Shown here: piece after piece, positions 1-6,920 of the stretch
Layout: every line of letters begins with the position of its first letter
Numbering within the stretch: position 1 is the first letter of the stretch
Source: Flavobacterium sp.
GTDB taxonomy: Bacteria; Bacteroidota; Bacteroidia; Flavobacteriales; Flavobacteriaceae
Reading direction: 5' to 3'
DNA: 9,345 nucleotides
Assembly (NCBI GenBank): GCA_023253295.1
Contig: JALRGZ010000031.1
Coordinates: 1-9,345, forward strand
Notes under the pieces: generated by a model
What the model was told of the DNA's origin: nothing
The model's input: only the letters and a program-made list of their open reading frames with translations
Database searches by the model: none
Made by a program: the position numbers and the translations under genes

Positions 1-46
1 AAGAAAACAAAGTCTTTCGACTCCCTAAATTTTGGACAGGGTGACA
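1..46. mobile_element. Possible right end of an insertion sequence (IS3-like), cut by the window edge
   Basis: The stretch at 23-46 reads, on the minus strand, as a tip beginning TGTCACCCTGTCC followed by AAAATTTAGGG. This resembles from memory the TG-starting terminal inverted repeats of IS3-family elements, and the plus strand ends in CA at 45-46 as expected. All three plus frames are open from the left edge for at least 8 codons; frame 1 ends at TAA 58-60 and frame 3 at TGA 42-44, so a transposase tail is possible but not recognisable. The partner repeat and the transposase would lie outside the window. This is inference from terminal-sequence style only and could be ordinary intergenic DNA or the tail of another gene. 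Confidence 0.22.
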
Positions 47-60
47 CTCTAAGTTCGTAA

Positions 61-141
61 AACTTAAATGAACTTAAAGCCTAACAGCAAAGTGAAGATT
101 TATTCATGAAGTTTTAATGAAAAACTTATGTGACTTATATG
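61..141. repeat. Short imperfect tandem repeats downstream of rnhB
   Basis: Two pairs of near-identical AT-rich units occur here. AACTTAAATG/AACTTAAAGC at 61-70 and 71-80 has a 10-base period and 8 of 10 identical. ACTTATGTG/ACTTATATG at 124-132 and 133-141 has a 9-base period and 8 of 9 identical. The two pairs share the core ACTTA. Similar strings recur between genes in Flavobacterium as far as I remember, but I cannot verify that here. They lie just past the rnhB stop (154-156), so they may be part of its 3' region. No strong hairpin terminator is visible. Confidence 0.35.
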
Positions 142-153
142 TTTAAAACAAAA

Positions 154-813
154 TCATAAATCCAAAGTAAGCTGTTCTGGCAATAATCTAAAACTCATGC
201 GGTGGTATTTAGTTACCCCATATTTTTTGATGGCATCGCGATGTTCGGTTGTTGGGTAGCCTTTATTTTTTTTCCAGTTGTACATTGGGAATTCTTCGTG
301 AATTTTGTCCATATATTCATCACGATAGGTTTTGGCCAAAACCGAAGCGGCAGCAATGCTCAAATATTTAGAATCTCCTTTTACAATACTTTGATTGGGA
401 ATCGATTTTAAAAGTTGGATTTCTTCAACAGTGAATTGTTTTCCAACACTGTTTTTTAAACCTAATTTAGCGTTCAATGCTCTATTACCATCTACAATAA
501 TAAATTCAGGCGTTGGGTTTAATTTTAAAATAGATTCCTGCATGCCTTTCATGGAAGCGTTGAGAATGTTGATTTCGTCAATTTCATTTGGAAACAAATG
601 AGTCACTGCAAAACTTACCGCTTGTTCTTCGATGATAGGACGTAATTTTTCTCTAACTTTTTCAGATAATTGTTTACTGTCATTGAGTATAAAATTACTG
701 AAATCAGCAGGTAGGATTATAGCAGCAGCGGTAACAGGACCAGCCAGGCAACCACGACCGGCTTCGTCGGTTCCGGCTTCCAAAATAAGTTGTGAAAAAG
801 TAGAGGCAAGCAT
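154..813 (-). CDS. rnhB: Ribonuclease HII
   Basis: A type 2 RNase H of 219 residues that cuts RNA in RNA-DNA hybrids and nicks at single ribonucleotides in DNA, using two metal ions, in the cytoplasm. The catalytic acidic set is visible (numbered from the ATG at 813): D16 and E17 in TDEAGRG, D108 in IIVDGN, D147 in IVKGDS, followed by the family stretch SIAAASVLAKTYRDEYM with D165 and by NKGYPTTEH and YHRMSFR near the C-terminus. The frame can be extended two codons to a TTG at 819, but the ATG at 813 gives the usual short leader before the first motif. The loop between D108 and D147 is about 20 residues longer than in E. coli RNase HII as I recall it. The gene stands alone and diverges from the porin gene. 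Identification is certain by motif content. Confidence 0.97.
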   Translation of the reverse strand: MLASTFSQLILEAGTDEAGRGCLAGPVTAAAIILPADFSNFILNDSKQLSEKVREKLRPIIEEQAVSFAVTHLFPNEIDEINILNASMKGMQESILKLNPTPEFIIVDGNRALNAKLGLKNSVGKQFTVEEIQLLKSIPNQSIVKGDSKYLSIAAASVLAKTYRDEYMDKIHEEFPMYNWKKNKGYPTTEHRDAIKKYGVTKYHRMSFRLLPEQLTLDL

Positions 814-830
814 ATTCAAAAGTTTCGATT

Positions 831-848
831 GGCAAAGATTATAAAATT
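831..848 (-). promoter_or_regulatory. Weak promoter-like box upstream of rnhB
   Basis: The minus strand reads TATAATCTTTGCC here, 18-35 nt upstream of the rnhB ATG. It matches the Bacteroidota -7 box TAnnTTTG except for one base or one extra spacer base (AATCTTTG at 840-833). No TTG-type -33 element is found at the expected distance, so the call is tentative. The implied leader would be only about 10-20 nt. Confidence 0.33.
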
Positions 849-903
849 TTTAAGATAATAGTGCGTTATTCTAACGTTTACTTATAACTAACTCCTAATT
901 AAG

Positions 904-937
904 TTGTTTTTTTATACGTTTTTATCGTTTACCTTTG
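904..937 (+). promoter_or_regulatory. Bacteroidota-type promoter before the porin gene
   Basis: TACCTTTG at 930-937 is an exact match to the Bacteroidota primary-sigma -7 consensus TAnnTTTG. A TTG at 904-906 stands 23 bases upstream, at the long end of the accepted -33 spacing. Transcription would begin near 943, giving a leader of roughly 40 nt before the ATG at 986. It probably drives the porin and, by read-through, the exonuclease 7 nt behind it. Confidence 0.6.
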
Positions 938-985
938 CCTCAATATTAGTTTTGAAATTATACCCAAATTATATAGCTATCCCGA

Positions 986-2941
986 ATGAGAATTCTCTTT
1001 TTATTATATTTTTTAGTTGCACCAATAGTGCTGTTTTCTCAAGTAGATTCAAGAGAAGAAGGAGGTAAAAGAAGTTTTGCTGACCGATTAAAAGGAGGAC
1101 CAAATGCAAAAGGAAAAGATACCACTAAGGTTGCTTCAATAGATATGTATCGTTTTGTAACATTAGAAAGAGATACAACTTATTTGGATACGACACTTAC
1201 TATTGAACGTGAATATAGTCATAATTATCTTCGAAAAGATCTTTTTGGATTATTGGCATTTCCTAATGAAGGACAGGCTTACAATAAACTTCAATACAGC
1301 TTAACTGAATATTCTCCTTTTCCGGAAATGGGATTTGAGGCTAAACATTTTAATTTTTTGAAAGTCAATCAAATTCGCTATGGTTCTGTTGCAACACCAA
1401 TAACGGAATTGTTTTTTAAATCGACATTGACTAAAGGGCAATCCGTAGATTCTTTTTTTGCTGTAAATCTTTCGCCAAATTTAAATATGTCTATTGCTTA
1501 TAAAGGATTGCGTTCCGAAGGGAAATATATCAATCAATTATCAAGTACGGGAAGTTTTAGGTTTACCATGAGTTATCATACTACGAGTAAACGTTATTTG
1601 ATTAATTCACATTTTACTTCTCAGGATGCTTTGAATGAAGAAAATGGAGGGATAACTACTACAGATGACTTCGAAAGTGAAGATGTTAAGTATAAAAACA
1701 GACAGCGTTTACAGGTTTATTTGACAGATGCCGAATCATTTTTGAGAGCCAAACGCATTTTCGTTGATCATAGTTTCAGAGTCAATCCAAGTGAGGCTGA
1801 GAATAATTTATATGTGACACATCAGCTTAATTTTGAGAATAAATTCTTTGAATATTACCAGCCAACATTATTGTCCAGTGAAGGGACTCGATCTGTTTAT
1901 CGTTTTGGAGATGCTATTGTGACTTCTAATTTGAAAGACCAAACGCATTACAATAAAATGTATAATAGAGCAGGTTTGGTATATGAAAACACTACCCTTG
2001 GAAAGTTTCAGTTTTTCCTAGATGATTTCAGAAGTAATTTTTATTATAATAGAATTTTGATTTTGGATGAGGGAGTTATTCCTTCTGTTTTGTCTCGTAA
2101 TATCAATAGTTTAGGAGGACAATATGAATATTGGAAAAATAAATGGCATGGAAAGTTTTTGCTATCTAAGGCAATTAGTAAACAAACCATTTCTAATATT
2201 GATGCCAAATTGGATTATAATTTAAATGATGATTTTCAGTTTGTTTTTGGTTACCAAAATATAAGTAAATTACCTAACGATATTTATAACTTATACCAAA
2301 GTGAATATGTAAATTACAATTGGTCTAATAATTTTGAGAATGAAAAAATAAATGTAATTAGTGGGCAGGCAGTAACTCCATGGTTTGATGCATCTTTGCA
2401 GTTATCTGCATTGACAGATCATGTTTATTTTGAAAATACAGCAACTGATGATTCACAACAAATAGTGTCTCCAAGTCAATTTGGAGGAACTGTTAAATAC
2501 CTGTCACTTAAAATAAATAAAGAACTTACCTTTGGGAAATTTGCTTTGAATAATACTGTGTTGTATCAAAAAGTAGATCAAAGCCAAGCAGTTCTTAATG
2601 TACCGGATTTAGTAACACGTAACACTTTGTATTATAGTAATTATTTCTTTCAAAATGCTTTGTTTATTCAAACAGGAATCACATTTAATTATTTTACAAA
2701 GTATTATGCAAATGATTATAACCCTGTTATTGGAGAATTTTTCGTACAACAACAAAAGAAAATTGGGAACTATCCTAATTTAGATTTCTTCATAAATGCC
2801 AAAATTCAACGTACTAGAGTTTATATTAAGGCAGAACATTTTAATTCGGCTTATACCGGAAACAATTATTATTCAGCTCCTAATAATCCATATCGTGATA
2901 TGACCATTCGTTTTGGGTTAATTTGGAATTTCTTTAATTAA
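986..2941 (+). CDS. Putative outer-membrane porin (Porin_10-type)
   Basis: A 651-residue predicted outer-membrane beta-barrel. Residues 1-18 are a signal peptide (hydrophobic run after MRI, likely cut after LFS before QVDS). A polar Lys/Gly/Asp-rich segment follows at 20-50, then a long run of alternating hydrophobic/polar strands rich in Tyr, Phe, Asn and Ser with no internal hydrophobic helix. The chain ends in an aromatic barrel signal, RFGLIWNFFN. Length, N-terminal motif order (DTTYLDTTLTIEREYSHNY, then LFGLLAFPNEGQAYN) and barrel character fit the Bacteroidota 'putative porin' family that I know as Porin_10. The transported solute is unknown, and pore activity is inferred from family naming only. 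It is first in a rightward gene run with a good promoter upstream. The ATG at 986 is chosen because the signal peptide starts there. Confidence 0.85.
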   Translation: MRILFLLYFLVAPIVLFSQVDSREEGGKRSFADRLKGGPNAKGKDTTKVASIDMYRFVTLERDTTYLDTTLTIEREYSHNYLRKDLFGLLAFPNEGQAYNKLQYSLTEYSPFPEMGFEAKHFNFLKVNQIRYGSVATPITELFFKSTLTKGQSVDSFFAVNLSPNLNMSIAYKGLRSEGKYINQLSSTGSFRFTMSYHTTSKRYLINSHFTSQDALNEENGGITTTDDFESEDVKYKNRQRLQVYLTDAESFLRAKRIFVDHSFRVNPSEAENNLYVTHQLNFENKFFEYYQPTLLSSEGTRSVYRFGDAIVTSNLKDQTHYNKMYNRAGLVYENTTLGKFQFFLDDFRSNFYYNRILILDEGVIPSVLSRNINSLGGQYEYWKNKWHGKFLLSKAISKQTISNIDAKLDYNLNDDFQFVFGYQNISKLPNDIYNLYQSEYVNYNWSNNFENEKINVISGQAVTPWFDASLQLSALTDHVYFENTATDDSQQIVSPSQFGGTVKYLSLKINKELTFGKFALNNTVLYQKVDQSQAVLNVPDLVTRNTLYYSNYFFQNALFIQTGITFNYFTKYYANDYNPVIGEFFVQQQKKIGNYPNLDFFINAKIQRTRVYIKAEHFNSAYTGNNYYSAPNNPYRDMTIRFGLIWNFFN

Positions 2942-2948
2942 TATATTC

Positions 2949-3431
2949 ATGACATTTACAGCTATTGATTTTGAAACGGCAACTTCATTTCATCCTTGTT
3001 CTGTGGGGATTGTAACAGTTGAAAACGGAATTGTTGTAGATGAATTTGTTACTTTAATTCAGCCGCCTAATAATTTATATTCTCCATTTACCATTCAGGT
3101 GCATGGTATTTATCCAAGTGATACAGCGAGGGCGAAAAATTTTCTTCAGGTTTTTCCGGAAATTCAAAAACGATTACGGAATAGAGTTGTGGTAGCACAT
3201 AACGAAAGTTTTGATCGTAATGTTTTGGCTAAATCAATGGCCTATTATGGTTTAGATTACGCCGATTTAAATATTGCTTCCAAATGGGAATGTACCGTGA
3301 AAATTTACAAAGCCAAAGGTATAAAACCTACTAAATTGAGTGATTGTTGCAAGGCTATGAATATCTCTTTACAGCATCATGAAGCTTTATCAGATGCTAG
3401 AGCCTGTGCTCAATTGTATTTAATAAAGTAA
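2949..3431 (+). CDS. DEDDh-family 3'-5' exonuclease (DnaQ/epsilon-like)
   Basis: A 160-residue single-domain exonuclease of the DnaQ-like superfamily, predicted to remove nucleotides from 3' ends of DNA or RNA using two metal ions. The DEDDh signature is complete: D7 and E9 in AIDFET (Exo I), D89 in VVAHNESFD (Exo II), H144 and D149 in HHEALSDARA (Exo III). The VHGI motif typical of epsilon-type proteins is at 51-54. It has no polymerase, BRCT or GIY-YIG extension, so it is a stand-alone trimming or proofreading-like enzyme. It need not be the replicative epsilon subunit. It begins 7 nt after the porin stop and is probably co-transcribed with it. The substrate cannot be told from sequence. 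Confidence 0.92.
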   Translation: MTFTAIDFETATSFHPCSVGIVTVENGIVVDEFVTLIQPPNNLYSPFTIQVHGIYPSDTARAKNFLQVFPEIQKRLRNRVVVAHNESFDRNVLAKSMAYYGLDYADLNIASKWECTVKIYKAKGIKPTKLSDCCKAMNISLQHHEALSDARACAQLYLIK

Positions 3432-3506
3432 GAAATTATTTTCTTTAAAAAATTATATAAGTAAGTTTTTTCATTAAATTAGTGTTGTTAATTTAAATCT
3501 TTGATT

Positions 3507-4778
3507 ATGAAAGAAGATTTTTTGCACTATTTATGGAAGTATAAAAAGTGGAATACACTGGATTTAAAAACGACTACTGGTGAACTTATAGCTATAAGTC
3601 ATGTTGGTCAATATCTACAACAAGCAGGCCCGGATTTTTTTAATGCCCAAATTACAATTGGTAATCAAAAATGGGCAGGTAATGTAGAAATCCATTTAAA
3701 ATCTTCCGATTGGTATGTACATCATCATGAAAAAGATGAAGCTTACGAAAATGTGATTCTTCATGTAGTTTGGGAACATGACACCGAAGTTTTTAGAAAA
3801 AACAATTCAGAGATTCCTGTTCTGGAATTACGTAATTATGTGGATAAATCTATTTTAATAAATTATCAAAGATTAGTTGCTCCTAAATCATGGATTTTTT
3901 GCGAAAAACAACTTCGCGATTTAGAAGATTTTGTTCTGAAGAATTGGCAGGAACGATTGTTTTTTGAGCGGTTGGAACGAAAGTCACAGGCTATCTATGA
4001 ATTGTTGCAGCAAACCAATAATGATTGGGAAGCAGTGTTGTTTTGTATGTTGGCTAAAAACTTTGGATTGAATACAAATGGTGATGTTTTTTTGAAAATA
4101 GCCCAATCAATTCCTTTTGACGTAATTAGAAAAGAAAGTTTTGAAGTGGAAAATTTAGAAGCATTAATGTTAGGTAGGGCTAATTTATTAGAAATTGAAA
4201 AAGAAGATAATTATTTTAAGGATGTAAAATTCAGGTATTTTTATTTGTTACATAAATACCAATTGGATTCTAAAATAGTGGGACAAGTTCAGTTTTTTAA
4301 ACATCGACCGGATAATTTTCCAACTATTCGATTGTCGCAATTAGCCAATTTATATCATTTGCATCAAAATTTATTTTCGAAAATAATTACCATTTCTAAT
4401 GTTGAAGCTGCTTATAGTTTGTTTAAAACAGGTCCGTCTCTTTATTGGAAAAACCATTATCAGTTTGATAAAGAAAGTCCTAAAAAGCCTAAAAAGCTAT
4501 CCAAGTCTTTTGTCGAATTATTAGTGATCAATACAATTATCCCTATTCAATTTGCTTATGCTAAAAGTTTGGCTAAAGAAATCACCGATGATTTAATTGC
4601 TGTTTTGGCTAATGTTGCTCCCGAGAAAAATAGCATTGTAGATAAGTTTAGTTCTTTTGGTGTAAAAGCGACTAACTCATTTGAGAGTCAATCTTTATTG
4701 CAATTAAAGAAGGAATATTGTGAGAATGGAAAATGTTTGCATTGTGCTATTGGAATGGAGCTCTTAAAGAGGAACTAA
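3507..4778 (+). CDS. DUF2851 family protein
   Basis: A 423-residue predicted cytoplasmic protein of a Bacteroidota-rich family of unknown function. The start is the ATG at 3507 (MKEDFLHYLWK, a family-like beginning) rather than the TTG two codons earlier. The best conserved-looking part is residues 32-90: VGQYLQQAGPDFFNAQ, then W56-AGNVEIH, SSDW at 66-69, a His-rich HHHEKDEAY and VILHVVW. The rest is mostly helical with a Lys/Pro linker near 324-334 (two copies of CCTAAAAAG in the DNA). The tail carries C405-x4-C410-x2-C413, and a further Cys lies at 132. There is no signal peptide or membrane segment. It follows the exonuclease by 75 nt without a clear promoter between, so it may belong to the same transcript. 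The family assignment is by recognition of this motif pattern; I assign no function. Confidence 0.8.
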   Translation: MKEDFLHYLWKYKKWNTLDLKTTTGELIAISHVGQYLQQAGPDFFNAQITIGNQKWAGNVEIHLKSSDWYVHHHEKDEAYENVILHVVWEHDTEVFRKNNSEIPVLELRNYVDKSILINYQRLVAPKSWIFCEKQLRDLEDFVLKNWQERLFFERLERKSQAIYELLQQTNNDWEAVLFCMLAKNFGLNTNGDVFLKIAQSIPFDVIRKESFEVENLEALMLGRANLLEIEKEDNYFKDVKFRYFYLLHKYQLDSKIVGQVQFFKHRPDNFPTIRLSQLANLYHLHQNLFSKIITISNVEAAYSLFKTGPSLYWKNHYQFDKESPKKPKKLSKSFVELLVINTIIPIQFAYAKSLAKEITDDLIAVLANVAPEKNSIVDKFSSFGVKATNSFESQSLLQLKKEYCENGKCLHCAIGMELLKRN

Positions 4779-4805
4779 TTTGCGAAAGCGAAAGATTTAA
4801 TTTTG
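4779..4805 (+). promoter_or_regulatory. Possible promoter before the PspC gene
   Basis: TAATTTTG at 4798-4805 matches the Bacteroidota -7 consensus TAnnTTTG, 32 nt before the PspC-gene ATG. The nearest TTTG (4779-4782) leaves a spacer of only 15 bases, shorter than usual, so the site may be weak or fortuitous. If used, it would let the small membrane protein be made independently of the upstream genes. Confidence 0.35.
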
Positions 4806-4837
4806 TAATTTTACCCCTGACCCAAAAAAATATAAGA

Positions 4838-5065
4838 ATGTCAGTAATTTTAAAATTGAAGTTTTTTTTCGAAAAATATGGATTTCAGGTTTCCTCACGT
4901 CTTGCTGATAAATTAGGAATGAGAGTTACAAGTGTTCGCCTGTTTTTTATTTATATATCATTTGTGACAGCTGGACTTGGATTTGGTATTTATTTAACCT
5001 TAGCTTTTTGGATTCGTTTAAAGGATTTGATTCGCTCGAAACGTACCTCTGTTTTTGATTTGTAA
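4838..5065 (+). CDS. Small PspC-domain membrane protein
   Basis: A 75-residue protein made almost entirely of one PspC domain. Residues 19-30 (SSRLADKLGMRV) are the amphipathic lead-in, SVRLFF at 32-37 corresponds to the Arg-containing family motif, and a hydrophobic membrane stretch at about 35-59 ends in FWIRLKD, followed by a basic tail. PspC proteins sit in the inner membrane, and in enterobacteria PspC takes part in the phage-shock envelope-stress response. No PspA or PspB partner is seen here, so a stress role is only suggested. The frame stays open back to 4733 inside the DUF2851 gene, but that extension overlaps a real gene in another frame and does not resemble PspC, so the ATG at 4838 is preferred. 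The gene ends 16 nt before the terminator stem. Confidence 0.8.
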   Translation: MSVILKLKFFFEKYGFQVSSRLADKLGMRVTSVRLFFIYISFVTAGLGFGIYLTLAFWIRLKDLIRSKRTSVFDL

Positions 5066-5081
5066 TTTTAAAATTTCATAT

Positions 5082-5116
5082 AAAAAAAGGGACTCTAATT
5101 TAGAGTCCCTTTTTTT
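5082..5116. terminator. Bidirectional intrinsic terminator between converging genes
   Basis: A perfect inverted repeat with 17-base arms (5082-5098 and 5100-5116). It has a GGGACTCT/AGAGTCCC core stem, an AATTT loop, seven A on the left and seven T on the right. Read on either strand it gives a hairpin followed by a U-run. It lies 16 nt after the PspC stop and 19 nt after the permease stop, so one element ends both convergent transcripts. Confidence 0.93.
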
Positions 5117-5135
5117 GGGTATAATACGGTTGTAA

Positions 5136-6773
5136 TTATTTACTTTTTTTATAATTGTATGCGTAAACAAAAGCATGAATTATAGCGAATAATAGCGAGA
5201 AGTAGAATAAGTAAATATCGTCTAGGTTTGGATCATTATGATGGATAAAAGCAATAACAATCAATATTAACACCATTGCTAAACCAGTACCTGCAACTGT
5301 TTTTTGATTGCTTAAACTGTATCCTTCTTTGTTTAAGATGGAATTTTTCATTCCATAGAAAATATATAGGTCAAAACCAATCATCATCCAGACAATAAGA
5401 CGAATCCAAGTGTCTAATGGTAAAAAGACCATCATAAATAAGCAAACCAATACTCCGGCAATAGGAACAAAAGGAACAAGCGGAGTTGTAAAAGCTCTAG
5501 GAGCTTCGGGCATTCTTTTGCGCATTACTAATACGCCTAAACAAACTAAAATAAAGGCGAATAAAGTACCAATACTAGTCATTTCACCAACAACTCTGGC
5601 AGGGATAAAAGCTGCAAATATGCTCACAATAAGCATAAATAATAAGTTGTTTTTTGCAGGTGTTCTAAATTTCTCGTGCACTTCAGAGAATACTTTTGGA
5701 ATCAAACCATCTTTACTCATAGAGAAAAACACACGACTTTGTCCCATAAGCATTACCAGAATTACTGAAGAATAACCTCCTAAAATGGCTAATAAAATTG
5801 CGTTGTTTAACCAAGGGTAAGCAGGAGTAATCATTCCGTTAGCTCCTGTAGGTCCCATAGCTTCAACTGCAATAGCAACAGGAGCAATACCGTCTTTCCC
5901 GGCAAAAGCTTGGTAATTCACAACACCTGTCATTACGTGTGCAAACAATATATAAAGAATAGTACAAATTGCTAATGATAACAAAATCCCAATAGGCATA
6001 TCTTTTTTGGGGTTTTTGGCTTCTTGTGCAGCAGTGGAAACAGCGTCAAAACCGATGTAGGCAAAAAAGACAATGGCAGCAGCTCTAATAATACCTGAGA
6101 AACCAAATTCACCGAATTTCCCTGTGTTTTCCGGAATATAAGGAGTGTAGTTTTCGGGTCTTATATATTGCCAACCTACAGCAATAAAAATCAAAACCAC
6201 AGAAACTTTAAGTAAAACGATTATTCCATTGACTAACGCGGATTCTTTTGTTCCCCGGATTAATACTAATGACATAATCATCACAATGGCAACTGCCGGA
6301 ATATTTATGATTCCTCCTTCAAAAGGAGAAAGCATATAGGCATCGTCAATATGAATTCCGTAAACGCTTAATAATTTTCCCAGATAGCGCGACCAACTTA
6401 TGGATACTGTGGCTGCTCCTACGGCGTATTCCAAAACTAAATCCCAACCGATAATCCAGGCAATGAATTCACCCATTGTGGCAAAAGAGTAAGTGTAAGC
6501 ACTTCCGGCAACAGGTATCATAGAGGAAAATTCAGCATAACAAAGTCCTGCAAAAACGCATCCAAAAGCAGCTATAAGAAAAGAAATGGTAATGGCGGGA
6601 CCAGCGTTTACTGAGGCTGCCAGACCTGTGATTGAAAATAATCCAGCTCCAATAATAGCTCCAATTCCCAAAGCAACTAAACCGGGAGCAGTTAATGTTT
6701 TCTTTAATCCTTTTTCAGAATCTTCTGCTTCCGCCAGAAGTTGGTTAAGAGGTTTTCTTTTCCAGATTGACAT
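5136..6773 (-). CDS. APC-superfamily amino-acid permease
   Basis: A 545-residue polytopic inner-membrane transporter of the amino acid-polyamine-organocation superfamily, closest in feel to the cationic amino acid transporter/YfnA group. It probably imports amino acids by proton symport; the substrate is not readable from sequence. TM1 carries the substrate-site motif GAIIGAG (38-44) after a soluble leader ending KKTLTAPGLVALG. TM6 carries FAYIGFD (237-243), followed by the cytoplasmic STAAQEAKNPKKDMP and later GQSRVFFSMSKDG (344-356). About 12-14 hydrophobic segments are visible, the last two (495-512, 520-540) beyond the core fold. The frame extends to 6887, but those 38 residues (polar, Cys/Phe-rich) do not look like the family and overlap the promoter candidate. 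MSIWKRKP at 6773 is therefore the start. The gene stands alone, with the shared terminator just downstream. Confidence 0.93.
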   Translation of the reverse strand: MSIWKRKPLNQLLAEAEDSEKGLKKTLTAPGLVALGIGAIIGAGLFSITGLAASVNAGPAITISFLIAAFGCVFAGLCYAEFSSMIPVAGSAYTYSFATMGEFIAWIIGWDLVLEYAVGAATVSISWSRYLGKLLSVYGIHIDDAYMLSPFEGGIINIPAVAIVMIMSLVLIRGTKESALVNGIIVLLKVSVVLIFIAVGWQYIRPENYTPYIPENTGKFGEFGFSGIIRAAAIVFFAYIGFDAVSTAAQEAKNPKKDMPIGILLSLAICTILYILFAHVMTGVVNYQAFAGKDGIAPVAIAVEAMGPTGANGMITPAYPWLNNAILLAILGGYSSVILVMLMGQSRVFFSMSKDGLIPKVFSEVHEKFRTPAKNNLLFMLIVSIFAAFIPARVVGEMTSIGTLFAFILVCLGVLVMRKRMPEAPRAFTTPLVPFVPIAGVLVCLFMMVFLPLDTWIRLIVWMMIGFDLYIFYGMKNSILNKEGYSLSNQKTVAGTGLAMVLILIVIAFIHHNDPNLDDIYLFYFSLLFAIIHAFVYAYNYKKSK

Positions 6774-6802
6774 ATTTACTTGTTTTAAGATTGTTGATGT
6801 TT

Positions 6803-6835
6803 CAAAAATAATTTTTTTTGTGAAATAACAACAAA
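6803..6835 (-). promoter_or_regulatory. Bacteroidota-type promoter before the permease
   Basis: On the minus strand a TTTG at 6835-6832 is followed after 21 bases by TATTTTTG at 6810-6803, an exact TAnnTTTG match with acceptable -33/-7 spacing. Transcription would start near 6797 and leave a leader of roughly 25 nt before the ATG at 6773. This supports the shorter start, because a start at 6887 would lie upstream of the promoter. Confidence 0.55.
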
Positions 6836-6920
6836 TATGTCGATAAATATGGGATAAAGCATTAAAAATATTTATAAATTTATCCATTATGGTGGAATTT
6901 TCTCAGAATCGTGTTTTGAA

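Noticed and set aside
202..844. Three open frames on the plus strand at 202-411, 395-601 and 632-844
   Set aside because: They lie antisense to rnhB, whose catalytic motifs are all present; no family character of their own.
3493..3506. Promoter-like AATCTTTG just before the DUF2851 start
   Set aside because: First base of the TA pair is wrong, it sits too close to the ATG to leave a leader, and no -33 element fits.
4733..4837. N-terminal extension of the PspC gene into the DUF2851 gene
   Set aside because: Overlaps the Cys-rich end of DUF2851 in another frame, and the extra 35 residues do not resemble PspC proteins.
5410..6828. Plus-strand open frames at 5410-5775 and 6586-6828
   Set aside because: Shadows of the permease gene on the other strand; low-complexity composition mirroring its codons.
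6774..6887. 38-residue N-terminal extension of the permease
   Set aside because: Not family-like, and the promoter candidate at 6803-6835 lies inside it.
6886..6897. Near-palindrome around TCCATTATGGTGGA as a possible operator between the divergent genes
   Set aside because: Arms pair over only about four bases, within chance for this length of AT-rich DNA.
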